This document shows positions 44,539-53,995 of a stretch of DNA of 64,000 nt, piece after piece; position 1 is the first letter of the stretch; every line of letters begins with the position of its first letter. A program made the translations under genes and the position numbers. The stretch covers positions 372,001 through 436,000 of the forward strand of contig NZ_JAERRK010000004.1 of NCBI RefSeq assembly GCF_016741775.1, read 5' to 3'. The stretch comes from Streptomyces actinomycinicus (lineage in GTDB: Bacteria > Actinomycetota > Actinomycetes > Streptomycetales > Streptomycetaceae). A model generated the notes under the pieces. That model did no database searches. It was not told the origin of the DNA and worked only from the letters and a program-made list of their open reading frames with translations.

Positions 44539-45540
44539 TCAGATGTTGTAGATGCCGGTCTTGTAGCGGGCCAGGTTCGCCGGGTCGCGGAAGAACTCCA
44601 CGGTGTGCTCGAGGCCTTGCTCCAGGCTGTGGGCCGGCTGCCAGCCGGTGGCCGCGGCGAGCCGGCCGGCGTCGGCGACGAGCCGCATGACCTCGGAGGC
44701 CGCGGGGCGGATCCGGGCGGAGTCCTCGCGGACGTCGAGGGCGGTGTCCATGACCTTGCCGATCAGCGCGACCAGGTCGCCGACCGAGATCTCGCCGCCG
44801 GTGCCGGCGTTGAAGGTGCGTCCGACGACCTGCTCGGCGGGCGCGGAGCCGACGGCGAGGAAGGCCTGCGCGGTGTCCTTGACGAAGGTGAAGTCACGGG
44901 TGGGCCGCAGATCGCCGAGCGTGATGGTCCGCTCCCCCGCCGCGACCTGGCCGATGACGGTGGGGATGACCGCGCGCATCGACTGGCGCGGCCCGAAGGT
45001 GTTGAACGGCCGGAGGGTGACCACCGGCGTGCCGAAGCTGGCGTGGTAGCTGTCCGCGAGCCGGTCGCCGCCGGCCTTGGAAGCGGCGTACGGGGACTGG
45101 GTGTTGATGGGGTGGTCCTCGGTGATGGGCACGGTCTGCGCCGTGCCGTAGGTCTCGCTGGTGGAGGTGTGCACCAGCCGGGGCGTGCCCAGCGCCCGCA
45201 CGGCCTCCAGCACGTTGAGGGTGCCGGTGACGTTGGTCTCCACGTAGCTGTGCGGGGCCTGGTAGGAGTACGGGATCGCGATCAGGGCGGCCAGGTGGTA
45301 GGCGACGTCGGCGCCTTCGAGCAGGCCGCGCACCGAGCCGGGGTCGCGGACGTCGCCCAGCACGATCTCCACCTGGTCCAGGACGTCCGGGGCGAGGGTC
45401 TCCAGCCAGCCGTAGGAGGAGAAGGAGTTGTACTGGGCCATGGCTCTGACGCGGTGTCCGCGGGCGACGAGGGCTTCGGTGAGGTGGGAGCCGATGAAGC
45501 CCTCGGCTCCGGTGACGGCGGCGAGCGGTGCGGAGGTCAA
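44539..45540 (-). CDS. LegB-like NAD-dependent 4,6-dehydratase (extended SDR)
   Basis: 333 residues from TTG 45540, selected because GGAAGGA lies seven bases upstream and no ATG or GTG fits. VTGAEGFIGSHLTEALVARGHRVRA is the cofactor motif, and YNSFSSYGWLETL after it is typical of LegB-type NDP-sugar 4,6-dehydratases. HTSTSETYGTAQ and SPYAASKAGGDRLADSY give the T/S-Y-x3-K triad, and TRDFTFVKDTAQAF follows. The product would be a 4-keto-6-deoxy sugar nucleotide, or with relaxed chemistry an epimer. It is 44 bases after the membrane protein. Confidence 0.88.
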   Translation of the reverse strand: MTSAPLAAVTGAEGFIGSHLTEALVARGHRVRAMAQYNSFSSYGWLETLAPDVLDQVEIVLGDVRDPGSVRGLLEGADVAYHLAALIAIPYSYQAPHSYVETNVTGTLNVLEAVRALGTPRLVHTSTSETYGTAQTVPITEDHPINTQSPYAASKAGGDRLADSYHASFGTPVVTLRPFNTFGPRQSMRAVIPTVIGQVAAGERTITLGDLRPTRDFTFVKDTAQAFLAVGSAPAEQVVGRTFNAGTGGEISVGDLVALIGKVMDTALDVREDSARIRPAASEVMRLVADAGRLAAATGWQPAHSLEQGLEHTVEFFRDPANLARYKTGIYNI

Positions 45541-45584
45541 CTCGTGGTCCTTCCGGTCGGTTGCGCAGGTGTGAGCGGTGTGGG

Positions 45585-46979
45585 TCAGGCGTGCCGGGCG
45601 GGCCGGCCGAGCAGGTGCAGGACGCAGGCCACCAGGGCCGCCACGGCGGCGGCGCAGCTCAGCGGCAGGGCGGCGGGACCGGGGGGCAGGCGGAGCAGCA
45701 CGGCCGCGCCGGACGCTCCGGCGGCGGCCAGGCAGATCAGGGCCGGTGGCCAGGCCGTTCCGAACGCCTGCAGGAGCAGCGCGGTCCACAGGGTGGCCGC
45801 GAGCAGCAGCAGGGGTGCCGGTGCGGCGCCGGTCAGCAGGGCGGCGGGCAGCAGCGGCAGGAGGTAGACGAGCAGGCAGCCGCCGAGGACTGCGGCGGAG
45901 CGCAGCAGGAATCCGAGCGGTGTGGCGGTGGCCCGCAGCGCGGCGACGGACAGGCCCCGGTAGCGGTACAGCAGCCACTCGGCGGGACCCATGCTGACGG
46001 TCAGCACGATCACCGCGTACGGCTCCCGCCGCCCTTCCAGCAGCACGAGCACGGCCGCGGCCAGCCCGAACAGCCCGTAGGGCAGGGACCACACGAGCCG
46101 GGGGCGGGCGCCGGCGGACGCGGCCGGCGTGGCCAGGGCCCCGCGCAGCACGTGGCCGGTCACGGCGAGGGTGGCCGACAGCGCCAGCAGCGCCGTCCCG
46201 GTGCGCAGCGCGGGACCGGGTTCCCACCAGGGCAGTACGCCGGCGCCCGCGACGAGCGGGGTGAGCGCGGCCAGCAGCAGCCGTTCCCTGGCCAGCACGA
46301 GCAGGACGCCGGCCGCCGCGAGGTACAGGGACTGGGCCGCCGTCGCCAGGAGCACCGGGCCGCGGCCGGCGAAGGGCGCGGCGACGGCGGTGGCGAGGGC
46401 CGCGCCCAGGGGTGCGCCGAGGAGCAGGGTCCGGGCGGCCTCCCGGCGGCCGGCCGTCATCCGCAGGTGGGCGCGGTGGCCGAGCGCCTGGCCCCAGGCC
46501 CAGGAGCAGATGCCCGCGGTGATCAGGGCGGCGGCGTGCCGGCCGGGGTGCCACAGGGGTGCGGTGAGCAGATAGGCGAGGCCCGGCAGGGCGAACAGCA
46601 CGCCGCGCAGCAGGCAGCGGAGGGTGTCCGGGCGCCACGGGTCGGCCGCCGGCGCCGGCTCGGGAAAGGTCCGGGGGACCTGCTCGTAGAGGGCGGTGGC
46701 CAGCGAGAAGAGGCTGGGGTGGCCGTACCACTCCTTGATCTGGTCGGCCGTCAGGCCCTCGGCCTCCAGCAGGGCGGCCACTTCGTAGGGGTGGACGGCG
46801 GGTCCGATGCGGTCGGCGAGGTCGGCGGCGAGCCGGCTCACCGCCTCCGGGTCGGGGCGGTGGCCGGGCAGCCGCAGGGCCAGGGTGTGGTCGTCGCGGC
46901 GGGCGGGTGCGCCGGCGAGCCGCAGGGCGAGGGTGTCCTGTTCGCTGCCGCCCGGCTCGAGCGCCATGGGTCCGCTCAT
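45585..46979 (-). CDS. Multi-spanning membrane partner of the PelF-like glycosyltransferase
   Basis: 464 residues. The N-terminal 115 are cytoplasmic and helical, with two LALRL stretches and a conserved-looking HPYEVAALLEAEGLTADQIKEWYGHPSLFSLATALYEQVPR region. About ten to eleven hydrophobic helices follow to the end. The start overlaps the glycosyltransferase stop (ATGA at 46976), so the two are coupled. It is not an obvious MATE (PelG) or Wzx flippase by motif. By analogy with fungal Gt4c, which joins a GT4 domain to many membrane helices, it may form the export channel; this is inference. Confidence 0.72.
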   Translation of the reverse strand: MSGPMALEPGGSEQDTLALRLAGAPARRDDHTLALRLPGHRPDPEAVSRLAADLADRIGPAVHPYEVAALLEAEGLTADQIKEWYGHPSLFSLATALYEQVPRTFPEPAPAADPWRPDTLRCLLRGVLFALPGLAYLLTAPLWHPGRHAAALITAGICSWAWGQALGHRAHLRMTAGRREAARTLLLGAPLGAALATAVAAPFAGRGPVLLATAAQSLYLAAAGVLLVLARERLLLAALTPLVAGAGVLPWWEPGPALRTGTALLALSATLAVTGHVLRGALATPAASAGARPRLVWSLPYGLFGLAAAVLVLLEGRREPYAVIVLTVSMGPAEWLLYRYRGLSVAALRATATPLGFLLRSAAVLGGCLLVYLLPLLPAALLTGAAPAPLLLLAATLWTALLLQAFGTAWPPALICLAAAGASGAAVLLRLPPGPAALPLSCAAAVAALVACVLHLLGRPARHA

Positions 46980-48487
46980 CCGGCCAGGCTCCCCGCGGCG
47001 ACCCGCAGACCCTGCCCGTGCACGGCCGGCGTGACGAACGGCCGGGCGTGTGCGGGCAGTTCGAGGTAGATGGAGCGGAAGGTGTCGATGGTCTGGCGCA
47101 GGGTGAACTGCTCGATCACCCGCAGCCGGGCCGCCTCCCCCATGCGTCCGCGCCGTTCGGGGTCGCCGAGCAGTTCCAGTGCCGCGGCCGCCATCCGTCC
47201 GGGGTCGCGGGGCGGGACGACGAGCCCGGTGTCGCCGACGGCCTCGCGCACCCCGCCCACGTCGGTGGAGACGGTGGCCCGGCCGCAGGACATGGCCTCG
47301 ATGAGGGTGAACGGGAAGCCCTCGCTGATGCTGGAGAGCATCACGACGTTCCCGGCCGCGTAGGCGTCCTTGATGTCGTCGACCCGGCCCTCGAAGGTGA
47401 CGGCGTCGGCGTGGCCGAGTTCGGCGGCGAGGGCCTCGCAGCGTTCCCGGTACGCCTCTCCGCCGCGCGGTGTGCCGCCGAAGAGCCGCAGTCTGGCCTC
47501 GGGTATCTCCTTGCGGACCAGGGCGAAGGCGCGGATCAGCGTCTCCAGGTCCTTGATGGGGTCGACGCGTCCGGCCCAGCTGAGCGTGGGCGTGCCGGGC
47601 TCGGGTCCGGCGGGCGGGAAGGCGGCCGGGTCCACGCCGTTGTAGACGGTGCGGATGGCCTCCGGGTCGGCGCCGCCCTCCTCCTCCCAGAGCCGGTTGT
47701 AGCGGTTGCCGGGGGTGATCAGCGCGGCCCGGCGGTACGTCTCCTCGGCCAGCAGCCGGAAGAAACCGAGGACGACAGCCTTCACGGGCCAGCGGTAGGG
47801 GGCGGTGCGATAGCCGAGATACCGTTCGCGCAGGTAGACGCCGTGCTCGGTGAGGAGCAGCGGCACTTCGTAGCGGTCCAGTCCGGCGAGGCCGGGCAGC
47901 ACGGCCACTCCGCCGCTGACGGCGTGGGCGACGCCGTGCCGGGGCGGGGGCGCGGCGAGCGGGCGCAGGGCGTGTTCCAGCAGGGCGGTGGCGGTGACCG
48001 CGTCGTGCAGGGTGGGCCGGGCCTCCCGGACGGGCAGTCCCGGGCGGTTCCACACGGCGGCGAGGATGGCGATGGCCCGGTCGCCGCGCAGGAACGGGCT
48101 CAGCGTGCCGTCGGCGGCGGCGCGCGCCATCGTGTACAGCGCCGGCGGGAACTGGTCCTCGGCGTGCGGGTCGAGCAGCGCGGTCAGGAAGCGTTCGTAG
48201 GCGGCGGCGAGCTGGTTGCGGGCCCGGCCCCGGGGCGGCCGGCCCTGCGGCGCGGTCCCCCACATGGGGACGGAGAGCACGTCGTGGACGTGGGGGGGCA
48301 GGTCCCAGACGACGGGTTCGCGTCCGGTGCCGGTGACGGCGATGACGTCGAAGTCGAGGTCGGGCATGCCCTGGACGAGTTGGTCGCACCAGACGCTGAC
48401 GCCGCCATGGCTGTGCGGATAGGTGCCTTCGGTGAGCAGGGTGACGTGCGCCGCGCCGGAGCGGCGCGTGCCGTGCTGAACGTGCAT
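46976..48487 (-). CDS. PelF-like GT4 glycosyltransferase
   Basis: 503 residues, GT-B fold. The N-terminal pattern VTLLTEGTYPHSHGGVSVWCDQLVQGMPD is that of PelF. VPLLLTEHGVYLRERYLGY, ITPGNRYNRLW and VYNGVDPAAFPP lead to the GT4 donor domain with LSWAGRVDPIKDLETLIRAFALV, VTFEGRVDDIKDAYAAG and the E-x7-E motif in SSISEGFPFTLIEAM. PelF proteins polymerise UDP-GalNAc/GlcNAc-type sugars in the cytoplasm for the Pel polysaccharide. Its coupling to a membrane protein and closeness to an Agd3-like deacetylase argue for an amino-sugar exopolysaccharide. Confidence 0.9.
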   Translation of the reverse strand: MHVQHGTRRSGAAHVTLLTEGTYPHSHGGVSVWCDQLVQGMPDLDFDVIAVTGTGREPVVWDLPPHVHDVLSVPMWGTAPQGRPPRGRARNQLAAAYERFLTALLDPHAEDQFPPALYTMARAAADGTLSPFLRGDRAIAILAAVWNRPGLPVREARPTLHDAVTATALLEHALRPLAAPPPRHGVAHAVSGGVAVLPGLAGLDRYEVPLLLTEHGVYLRERYLGYRTAPYRWPVKAVVLGFFRLLAEETYRRAALITPGNRYNRLWEEEGGADPEAIRTVYNGVDPAAFPPAGPEPGTPTLSWAGRVDPIKDLETLIRAFALVRKEIPEARLRLFGGTPRGGEAYRERCEALAAELGHADAVTFEGRVDDIKDAYAAGNVVMLSSISEGFPFTLIEAMSCGRATVSTDVGGVREAVGDTGLVVPPRDPGRMAAAALELLGDPERRGRMGEAARLRVIEQFTLRQTIDTFRSIYLELPAHARPFVTPAVHGQGLRVAAGSLAG

Positions 48488-48630
48488 CGATGGGGCTCCA
48501 CGGCCGAGGTGTGGGGTGGTGGTGCGGGTGCCGGGCGTCGGTGGACGGCCGGGACCCGGGCCCGTCCGGCCGGCTCCCGTCGCGGCAGTGCGCGGGAGTC
48601 GCCGGACCGGCCCTCGGGTCGGTGCGCCGG

Positions 48631-50760
48631 TCAGCTGTCCGGGGTGTACGGCACCTGCTCGGTCACACCTGCGGGGACCTTGGTGCGCGGGGCCGGGCGG
48701 GTGGCGGCTGCGGTGGTGCCCGGGGTGGCGGCCGGTGCGGCGGCGGAGGACGGCAGGGTGAAGGTCAGCGCGCTGCCGTCGGAGGCGGTCCAGCCGGAGG
48801 CGGCGCCCGCGTAGGCGGTGCCGAAGGCGGCGGCGTCACGGGTGGTGCCGGTGGGCAGGGTCGCCGGTACGGCGGTGCCGTCCGGGCCCTGCACGGTGAC
48901 GGTGCCGCCGATGCGGTAGGCGGTCACCTGGCCGGCCTGGACGGCGGTCTTCCAGGCGGCGCGGCGCTGGAGTTCGACGCCGATGTCCTTCATCCGCAGG
49001 TTCACCACGGGGGTGTTGTCCGCGAAGAGGGCGTCGTAGCCGTCCAGAACGCCGTCGAGGACGGGGTAGGCGATGCGCTCCTCGGCGAGGTTGGACTGGT
49101 GGATGAAGTGCGGCTTGGGGTCGTTGGCCAGCACGTGTCCGAGGGCGATACGGGTCTCCAGCGGCACGATGTAGTCGCCGTAGCCGCTGCCGGCGTTCAG
49201 CGGGGCGGGCAGGCAGGTGGTGGTCGCGGGGTTGTCCTCGCAGATGCCGCTGCCGCCCTGGGCGCGGCTGGTGTAGAGCCAGTTGTACTCGTCGACCTGC
49301 TCGGCGGCCCTGCCCGCGTTGTAGAAGACGTTCATCGGGTAGCGGGCGACGGTGGTGGCGGGGCCGACCTGGCGCTGCACGGGGTCGCGGGAGTTGTCCG
49401 AGGCGAGCCAGCCGATGGAGTTGTCGCCGAGGGCGAGCGCCAGGTTGGGGTTGTCGGCGGGCTGCTGCGGGAGGAGTTTGAGACCGGAGTGCTCGCCGGT
49501 GACCAGTTCGTCGTTCTGGAGGGGGAGTCCGGCGGCCTGGCCCCAGGCGCGGTTGGCGGCGATCTCCTGGTCGAGCGTGCTGCGGCTGACCCACTTGGTG
49601 CTGCCGTCGGCGTTGGCCGAGCAGGTCCACGGCACGACGGTGACGTTCTGCTCGCAGCCCAGGAAGGCGTGCGTGTAGGTGTGGTTGACCCAGCGGAACT
49701 GGTTCCGGTCGGCGATCAGTTTGTCGGCGAGCTGGTCGACGCCGTTGTTGTCCTCGCGCTGGTCGACGCTGCCGGCGCCGTTGTAGACCAGGTCGAGGGT
49801 GAAGTGGCGGCTGTTCTGCCAGGCGGTGGCGTGGTCGACGTCCGCGGCGGTCATGCGGATCGGGTGGGGCGTGCCGGCCCCGTTGGTGCAGTCGACGTCG
49901 CCGGGCGTGCAGTTGAGCTGGGTGTCCCAGCGGTCGTCGGCGGCGAAGACGTCGTCCACGTGGACGGCGAAGTAGTTGCGGGAGGCGCCGAGGTGCACTC
50001 CGCCGGTCATCCACTCGACGATGCCGCGGGCCAGCAGCCGGAACTGCTGCTGGTACTGGTTGTAGACGAAGGTGACGACCAGTTCGCGCCGTCCGTCGTG
50101 CCGGTACTCGCCGACGAGGGAGCCCTGCCTGCCGGTGCCCGGGGCGGGGGCCTGCACGTACGGGGTGAAGTCGGCGCCGGGGGCGGGGGTGGACAGGTAG
50201 GCGTAGCTCTCGCCGACGGTGGGCGAGTTGTCCTCGAACGGCACCGTGCCGTCCAGGTAGCCGAAGGGTCCGGCCTTGCCGGCGGCGGTGACCTGGGCCT
50301 GGACGCCGTCGATGCTGCCCGAGTAACCACCGGAGGTGGGGACCTGCAGGCCGGCCTGCGGGCGGGCGTAGGTGTAGGCGTCGACCTGCGGGACGGCGTA
50401 CGTCTTCTCGTAGGCGACGAGCGCGGCCATCTCGGGGTTGCCGGCGGCGAACGGGTTGTCGTTGGGCAGGACGACGGCCTGGAACCTGGCGCGCGGCCGG
50501 CCGTCGACGGTGTCGGCGAGGAATCCGGCGTCGATGGCGGGCCGGTCGGAGCGTGTGAGGTCGACCTTCGTGTACGGCGTTCCGGCGGCGTCGAGTTCGG
50601 CGGCGATGGCGTCGGTGGCCGGACCACCGTCGCTCACCACCAGGACTCTGAGGTCGATGCGCGGTGCGGTGGTGTCGGCCTCGGCCGGGCCGGCCTGCAG
50701 GCCGAGCGCGGCGATCAGCGCGCCCACCGTGAGCGCGGTGGTGCGTATGGTCCGCTTCAT
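48631..50760 (-). CDS. Secreted Agd3/CE18-like polysaccharide deacetylase
   Basis: 709 residues with a signal peptide (about 1-29). Residues about 35-255 form a beta-rich N-terminal region, which I equate with the carbohydrate-binding part of Agd3. A NodB-like deacetylase follows: HVDDVF gives the paired Asp (269-270) and NHTYTHAF gives H360-x3-H364, the usual zinc-site spacing, then FNAGRAAEQVDEY-type FYNAGRAAEQVDEYNW and PHFIHQSNL. The C-terminal 50 residues are Ala/Pro/Thr-rich. In Aspergillus, Agd3 deacetylates galactosaminogalactan. Secretion fits modification after export. It is the first gene of the island, and the promoter should lie in 50761-51157. Confidence 0.85.
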   Translation of the reverse strand: MKRTIRTTALTVGALIAALGLQAGPAEADTTAPRIDLRVLVVSDGGPATDAIAAELDAAGTPYTKVDLTRSDRPAIDAGFLADTVDGRPRARFQAVVLPNDNPFAAGNPEMAALVAYEKTYAVPQVDAYTYARPQAGLQVPTSGGYSGSIDGVQAQVTAAGKAGPFGYLDGTVPFEDNSPTVGESYAYLSTPAPGADFTPYVQAPAPGTGRQGSLVGEYRHDGRRELVVTFVYNQYQQQFRLLARGIVEWMTGGVHLGASRNYFAVHVDDVFAADDRWDTQLNCTPGDVDCTNGAGTPHPIRMTAADVDHATAWQNSRHFTLDLVYNGAGSVDQREDNNGVDQLADKLIADRNQFRWVNHTYTHAFLGCEQNVTVVPWTCSANADGSTKWVSRSTLDQEIAANRAWGQAAGLPLQNDELVTGEHSGLKLLPQQPADNPNLALALGDNSIGWLASDNSRDPVQRQVGPATTVARYPMNVFYNAGRAAEQVDEYNWLYTSRAQGGSGICEDNPATTTCLPAPLNAGSGYGDYIVPLETRIALGHVLANDPKPHFIHQSNLAEERIAYPVLDGVLDGYDALFADNTPVVNLRMKDIGVELQRRAAWKTAVQAGQVTAYRIGGTVTVQGPDGTAVPATLPTGTTRDAAAFGTAYAGAASGWTASDGSALTFTLPSSAAAPAATPGTTAAATRPAPRTKVPAGVTEQVPYTPDS

Positions 50761-51157
50761 GCGGTGAAGTCCCCTCCCCGGGCAGGGGTGAGCACGGCTC
50801 CATGGAGCGGACGCACCCCCTCGCGTGACGCCGGCGTCCCCCTCAGAAGCCGGTCGTCGACGCTTCCGTCGCGTCACATGGTGATGTCTCTGTGTAGCTT
50901 TTGTGGTCGTCTTACGAAACCTGACGGAAAAGTGCAGGTGTCCAACGGCGTCCCGAGGCAACCGGATAGGCCGTTTTACCGTCGCCGCCGCGCGGGGGCC
51001 GCGGTGGACAGGCGGCTCGGGTCGGCCGTTTCGCCCTGGTACGACGCACCGGCGGGCCGTGGTGGCCCGCCGGGCGACGTGTCGTGGTCCGTTCCGCGCG
51101 GGTTGTCCGGCCAGGCGGCCGAATCCAGTCACCCGATCGCCGGAACCGGGGAGTCCG
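50761..51157. other. 397-bp gap upstream of the Agd3-like gene
   Basis: No gene is supported here. The stretch 50880-50935 is less GC-rich (GTGATGTCTCTGTGTAGC, then TTTTGTGGTCGTCTTACG) and is the likeliest promoter area for the - strand polysaccharide island. No clear -35/-10 pair or palindrome could be fixed. Confidence 0.4.
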
Positions 51158-51682
51158 TCAGGCGCAGAGCACGCGCGTCTCGGGCGTGTAGACAGGTCCG
51201 CCGCTGGTGTTGGTGCTGTCGCTGAACTCGGCGTAGTAGTACGAGTAGAAGCCGATGTTGCCGTTGCAGCCCGAGTCGGCCGCGACCTGGAGGGTCAGCG
51301 TGACGGTACGGCTCTGGCCGGGCGGGATGGTGGCGCCGTAGTTGCCGCCGAGGTTGCTCGGGCCGGTGCCGGAACAGGGGGTGCTGCCGCTCACGGTGGC
51401 CAGGCTGCAGCCGGTGAAGCTGTACTTCAGGTCCGGGCGCTGGGTGGTCAGCCAGGTCGGGTCGATGGTCTGGTACACGAACCAGATGTCGTAGGTCTTG
51501 TTGTTGGTGATCGTCATCGACAGCTTCACGGTGCCGCCGGGGGTGGTGGTTGCGGTGTCGGTGGCGAAGGTGAGGCCGGCCGGCGCGGGGTCGGCGCTGG
51601 CGCTGGGCGCGAGGCCGAAGACGGCGAGGAGGAAGGCGAGGACGGCGGTGAGCCCGAGGCGTCTCAGCAGAGTTGATCGCAT
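51158..51682 (-). CDS. Secreted beta-rich protein, unknown function
   Basis: 174 residues from ATG 51682. The signal peptide is about 1-30 (LRRLGLTAVLAFLLAVFGLAPSASA). The mature part is a single beta-sandwich-like domain: GLTFATDTATTTPGGTVKLSMTITNNKTYDIWFVYQTIDP, and GATIPPGQSRTVTLTLQV, the cadence of Ig/DUF11-like domains. It has Cys at three or more places that could form disulfides. No enzyme motif seen. It may be a surface or matrix protein of the neighbouring polysaccharide region. Confidence 0.7.
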   Translation of the reverse strand: MRSTLLRRLGLTAVLAFLLAVFGLAPSASADPAPAGLTFATDTATTTPGGTVKLSMTITNNKTYDIWFVYQTIDPTWLTTQRPDLKYSFTGCSLATVSGSTPCSGTGPSNLGGNYGATIPPGQSRTVTLTLQVAADSGCNGNIGFYSYYYAEFSDSTNTSGGPVYTPETRVLCA

Positions 51683-52127
51683 GGCCCGGGAGGCTAGGCA
51701 CGCCCGCACCGCGGCGTCTGCACCGCCGCATCGGGCACGGACCCGGAACGGCCGAAAGTGATCGTCACGTGAAGAAGATGCGGAGAGAGCGTGACGACCC
51801 GTCACTCACTGTGTTCACGCACGCCGGACGGTGGTGACGGGAGGGGCGAGGGGGCCGGTGCGGAAGGGTGGTGCCGTCGACGGCATTGGCGCGGAAGAGA
51901 CGCCCGGCGACGGACGGAATCAGGGAGACCGGTTGTGGCGAGGGCTCCGTTCCGGCCAGATCGCGGTTTCCGGCCGGGGCGTGGGGGCGTGGCCGCGGGC
52001 CCGCCGGCGTACCCGGGGCACCTTCGTGGTCCCGGGCAGCCGCCCCGGGCGTTCCGGCTAACAGCATGCGTACGGCCGGCGCCCGGACGGGCCGTGGGGC
52101 GGCCGTCCCGGCACCGGTCGGGTGCGG
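51683..52127. other. 445-bp gap with two small palindromes
   Basis: TCACGTGA (51765-51772) and GTGACG-ACC-CGTCAC (51791-51805) lie upstream of the secreted-protein gene and may be regulatory. The remainder up to the adenosine deaminase stop shows no coding pattern. Confidence 0.4.
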
Positions 52128-53744
52128 TCAGCGCGACGCGCGGGCGTGCGCCTGCTCGAAGGCGGCGAAGGCGGCCTCCTGACGCCATTCGAGACGGGCC
52201 CTGGCGCTCTCCGCGAGGAGGTGCCGGCAGGCCGCGCCGCGCACGGGCAGGCCGGGGCGTTCGCCTCGGCAGGCGGCGACCGGGTGGTAGCCGGCGGCGG
52301 TGGGGTTGCCCTGCCACAGGCTCGGGCCGGTCAGGAAGCCGTACTCCAGGGAGGCGCGGGCCAGGTCCTTCAGCTCGGGGTACCTGAGGCCGTAGGTGTC
52401 GGCGGCGTACCGGTACTCGTGGCTGATGTCGATGCGGGACACCCCGGGGTCGTCCGTGGCCAGGACGACCGGGACACCGTAGCGGCGGTAGGTGCCGAAG
52501 GGGTGGTCGGCGCCCTTGACCCCGAGGATCTGGGCGTTGCTGGAGAAGGGCACCTCCACGGCCACCTCGCGGTCCGCCATGGTGCGTGCGGTGCGCTGCC
52601 AGTCGTCCTCGTGGACGAGGTCGACGCCGTGTCCCACGCGATCGGTGCGGGCGGCGTCCACGGCCTCGGCGATGTGGAACCTGAGGTCCTCGGGCTTGAC
52701 CAGCCCGGGCCACAGCTCGCCGGCGTGCAGGGTGACACGGGCCCGCGGGTACTGGGTGCGCAGGTGGGCGACCATGCGCATCTGGAGGCTGTAGTTGCGC
52801 AGGGAGCTGTCCCAGTCTTCCGGTTGGACGAGGTTCACGCCCACGAACCGCGGGTCTGCCTCGGCCAGCCGCATGCCGAGGGCGAGCTGGGTGAAGACCC
52901 GCTCCGGCGAACTGCCCCGGGAGGCCTGGGAGATCCAGCGTACGGTGAGGTCACAGGCGGGCCGGGCGTGCGGGGTGCCGCAGTGCTCGGCGGCACGGAA
53001 CTCGGCGTCGCCGTCGTCCGCCTCCTCACGGGCCTCGGCCACCAGCTTGTCCAGCTTGCCGTCCGCGACCAGCTTCCGGTGCAGGGCGGCGAGGTCGTCG
53101 TCCCAGCCGACCTGGGCGGCGAGCTTCTTCGCGCTGTCGGAGGCGGGGGTGACCATCGTCTCCAGGTAGAACTGGTTGTTGCGGACGACGGTGTCGGCGA
53201 CCTCGGCGAGCAGCTTGCCCCGGTGGCGCCAGGTCACCTCGCCGAACTTGTCGAAGGTGTCGAAGAAGTGGTCGTGGCCGTTCCGGTCGGGCGGGAAGTC
53301 CTCCATGGACCAGGCGCGGATCACCGCGTCACGGAAGGCGCGGTCGGTGCGCGCGTCGGCGGCCGGGCGGGTGCCCGGGCCGCAGGGCGCCGGGACGGCG
53401 GCCAGCCTCGCGGTGTCGATGCACAGCCCGTCCTCGGCCGCCAGCTCGATCAGGTACTCCGTGGACACCGCGCCGGAGAGATGGTTGTGCAGGTCTCCGC
53501 CCTTGGGCAGCTGCCGGAAGAATTCACGCAGGGCCGCGGGCCGGTCGCGCAGCGAGCGGAGGTGGGCGTCCGTGCGCGCCTCCGCCGCCGTGACCTGCCG
53601 GGGCGGCGGCGCGGCGGGCCGGTCGTCGGGGTGGGCCGGCTGGGCGGCGGCGGGCAGGGCGGACAGCAGGGACAGGACACTGAGGGTGCCGAGCACGGCC
53701 GGAACGACCCGGCGGCTCACGGCACTTCGACGTTGCAGAGTCAC
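52128..53744 (-). CDS. Secreted adenosine deaminase (ADGF/ADA2-like)
   Basis: 538 residues with a signal peptide (about 1-35, VVPAVLGTLSVLSLLSALPAAAQ). The metal site and catalytic residues are in order: GGDLHNHLSGAV (His pair), VTLHAGELW (His and Glu), DRVGHGVDLVHEDDW, and VVLATDDPGVSR (Asp pair). The family hydrolyses adenosine to inosine outside the cell. The length above 500 and the extended N-terminal part match the ADGF class rather than short cytosolic ADA. Its promoter is in 53745-53995. Confidence 0.88.
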   Translation of the reverse strand: MTLQRRSAVSRRVVPAVLGTLSVLSLLSALPAAAQPAHPDDRPAAPPPRQVTAAEARTDAHLRSLRDRPAALREFFRQLPKGGDLHNHLSGAVSTEYLIELAAEDGLCIDTARLAAVPAPCGPGTRPAADARTDRAFRDAVIRAWSMEDFPPDRNGHDHFFDTFDKFGEVTWRHRGKLLAEVADTVVRNNQFYLETMVTPASDSAKKLAAQVGWDDDLAALHRKLVADGKLDKLVAEAREEADDGDAEFRAAEHCGTPHARPACDLTVRWISQASRGSSPERVFTQLALGMRLAEADPRFVGVNLVQPEDWDSSLRNYSLQMRMVAHLRTQYPRARVTLHAGELWPGLVKPEDLRFHIAEAVDAARTDRVGHGVDLVHEDDWQRTARTMADREVAVEVPFSSNAQILGVKGADHPFGTYRRYGVPVVLATDDPGVSRIDISHEYRYAADTYGLRYPELKDLARASLEYGFLTGPSLWQGNPTAAGYHPVAACRGERPGLPVRGAACRHLLAESARARLEWRQEAAFAAFEQAHARASR

Positions 53745-53995
53745 AGGGGCATGATCACGGAAAGATCACGGCGACATGCCCCGATGGGGCGGATCCCCGC
53801 CGGAGAGCACCCGACCGGGTGACGGGCCGGCACACCGTCGCCGGCCCCGGCCGCCGGCGCCGTCCCGCCCGGCCCCGCCGCACGTCCTGCCCTGCGGGGT
53901 GCGCGGTCGAGGAAACGGCCGGGGCATGTGTGGCGTCCGCGCGGGTATTCGCGCTGCGACTTCGCACATCGGCGTCACATCAGGGAGGCGGACGC

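Noticed and set aside
48631..50760. Agd3-like protein considered as an ordinary peptidoglycan deacetylase
   Set aside because: The long N-terminal beta region, the paired Asp in HVDDVF and the neighbouring PelF and spherulin-4 genes fit the CE18 type better.
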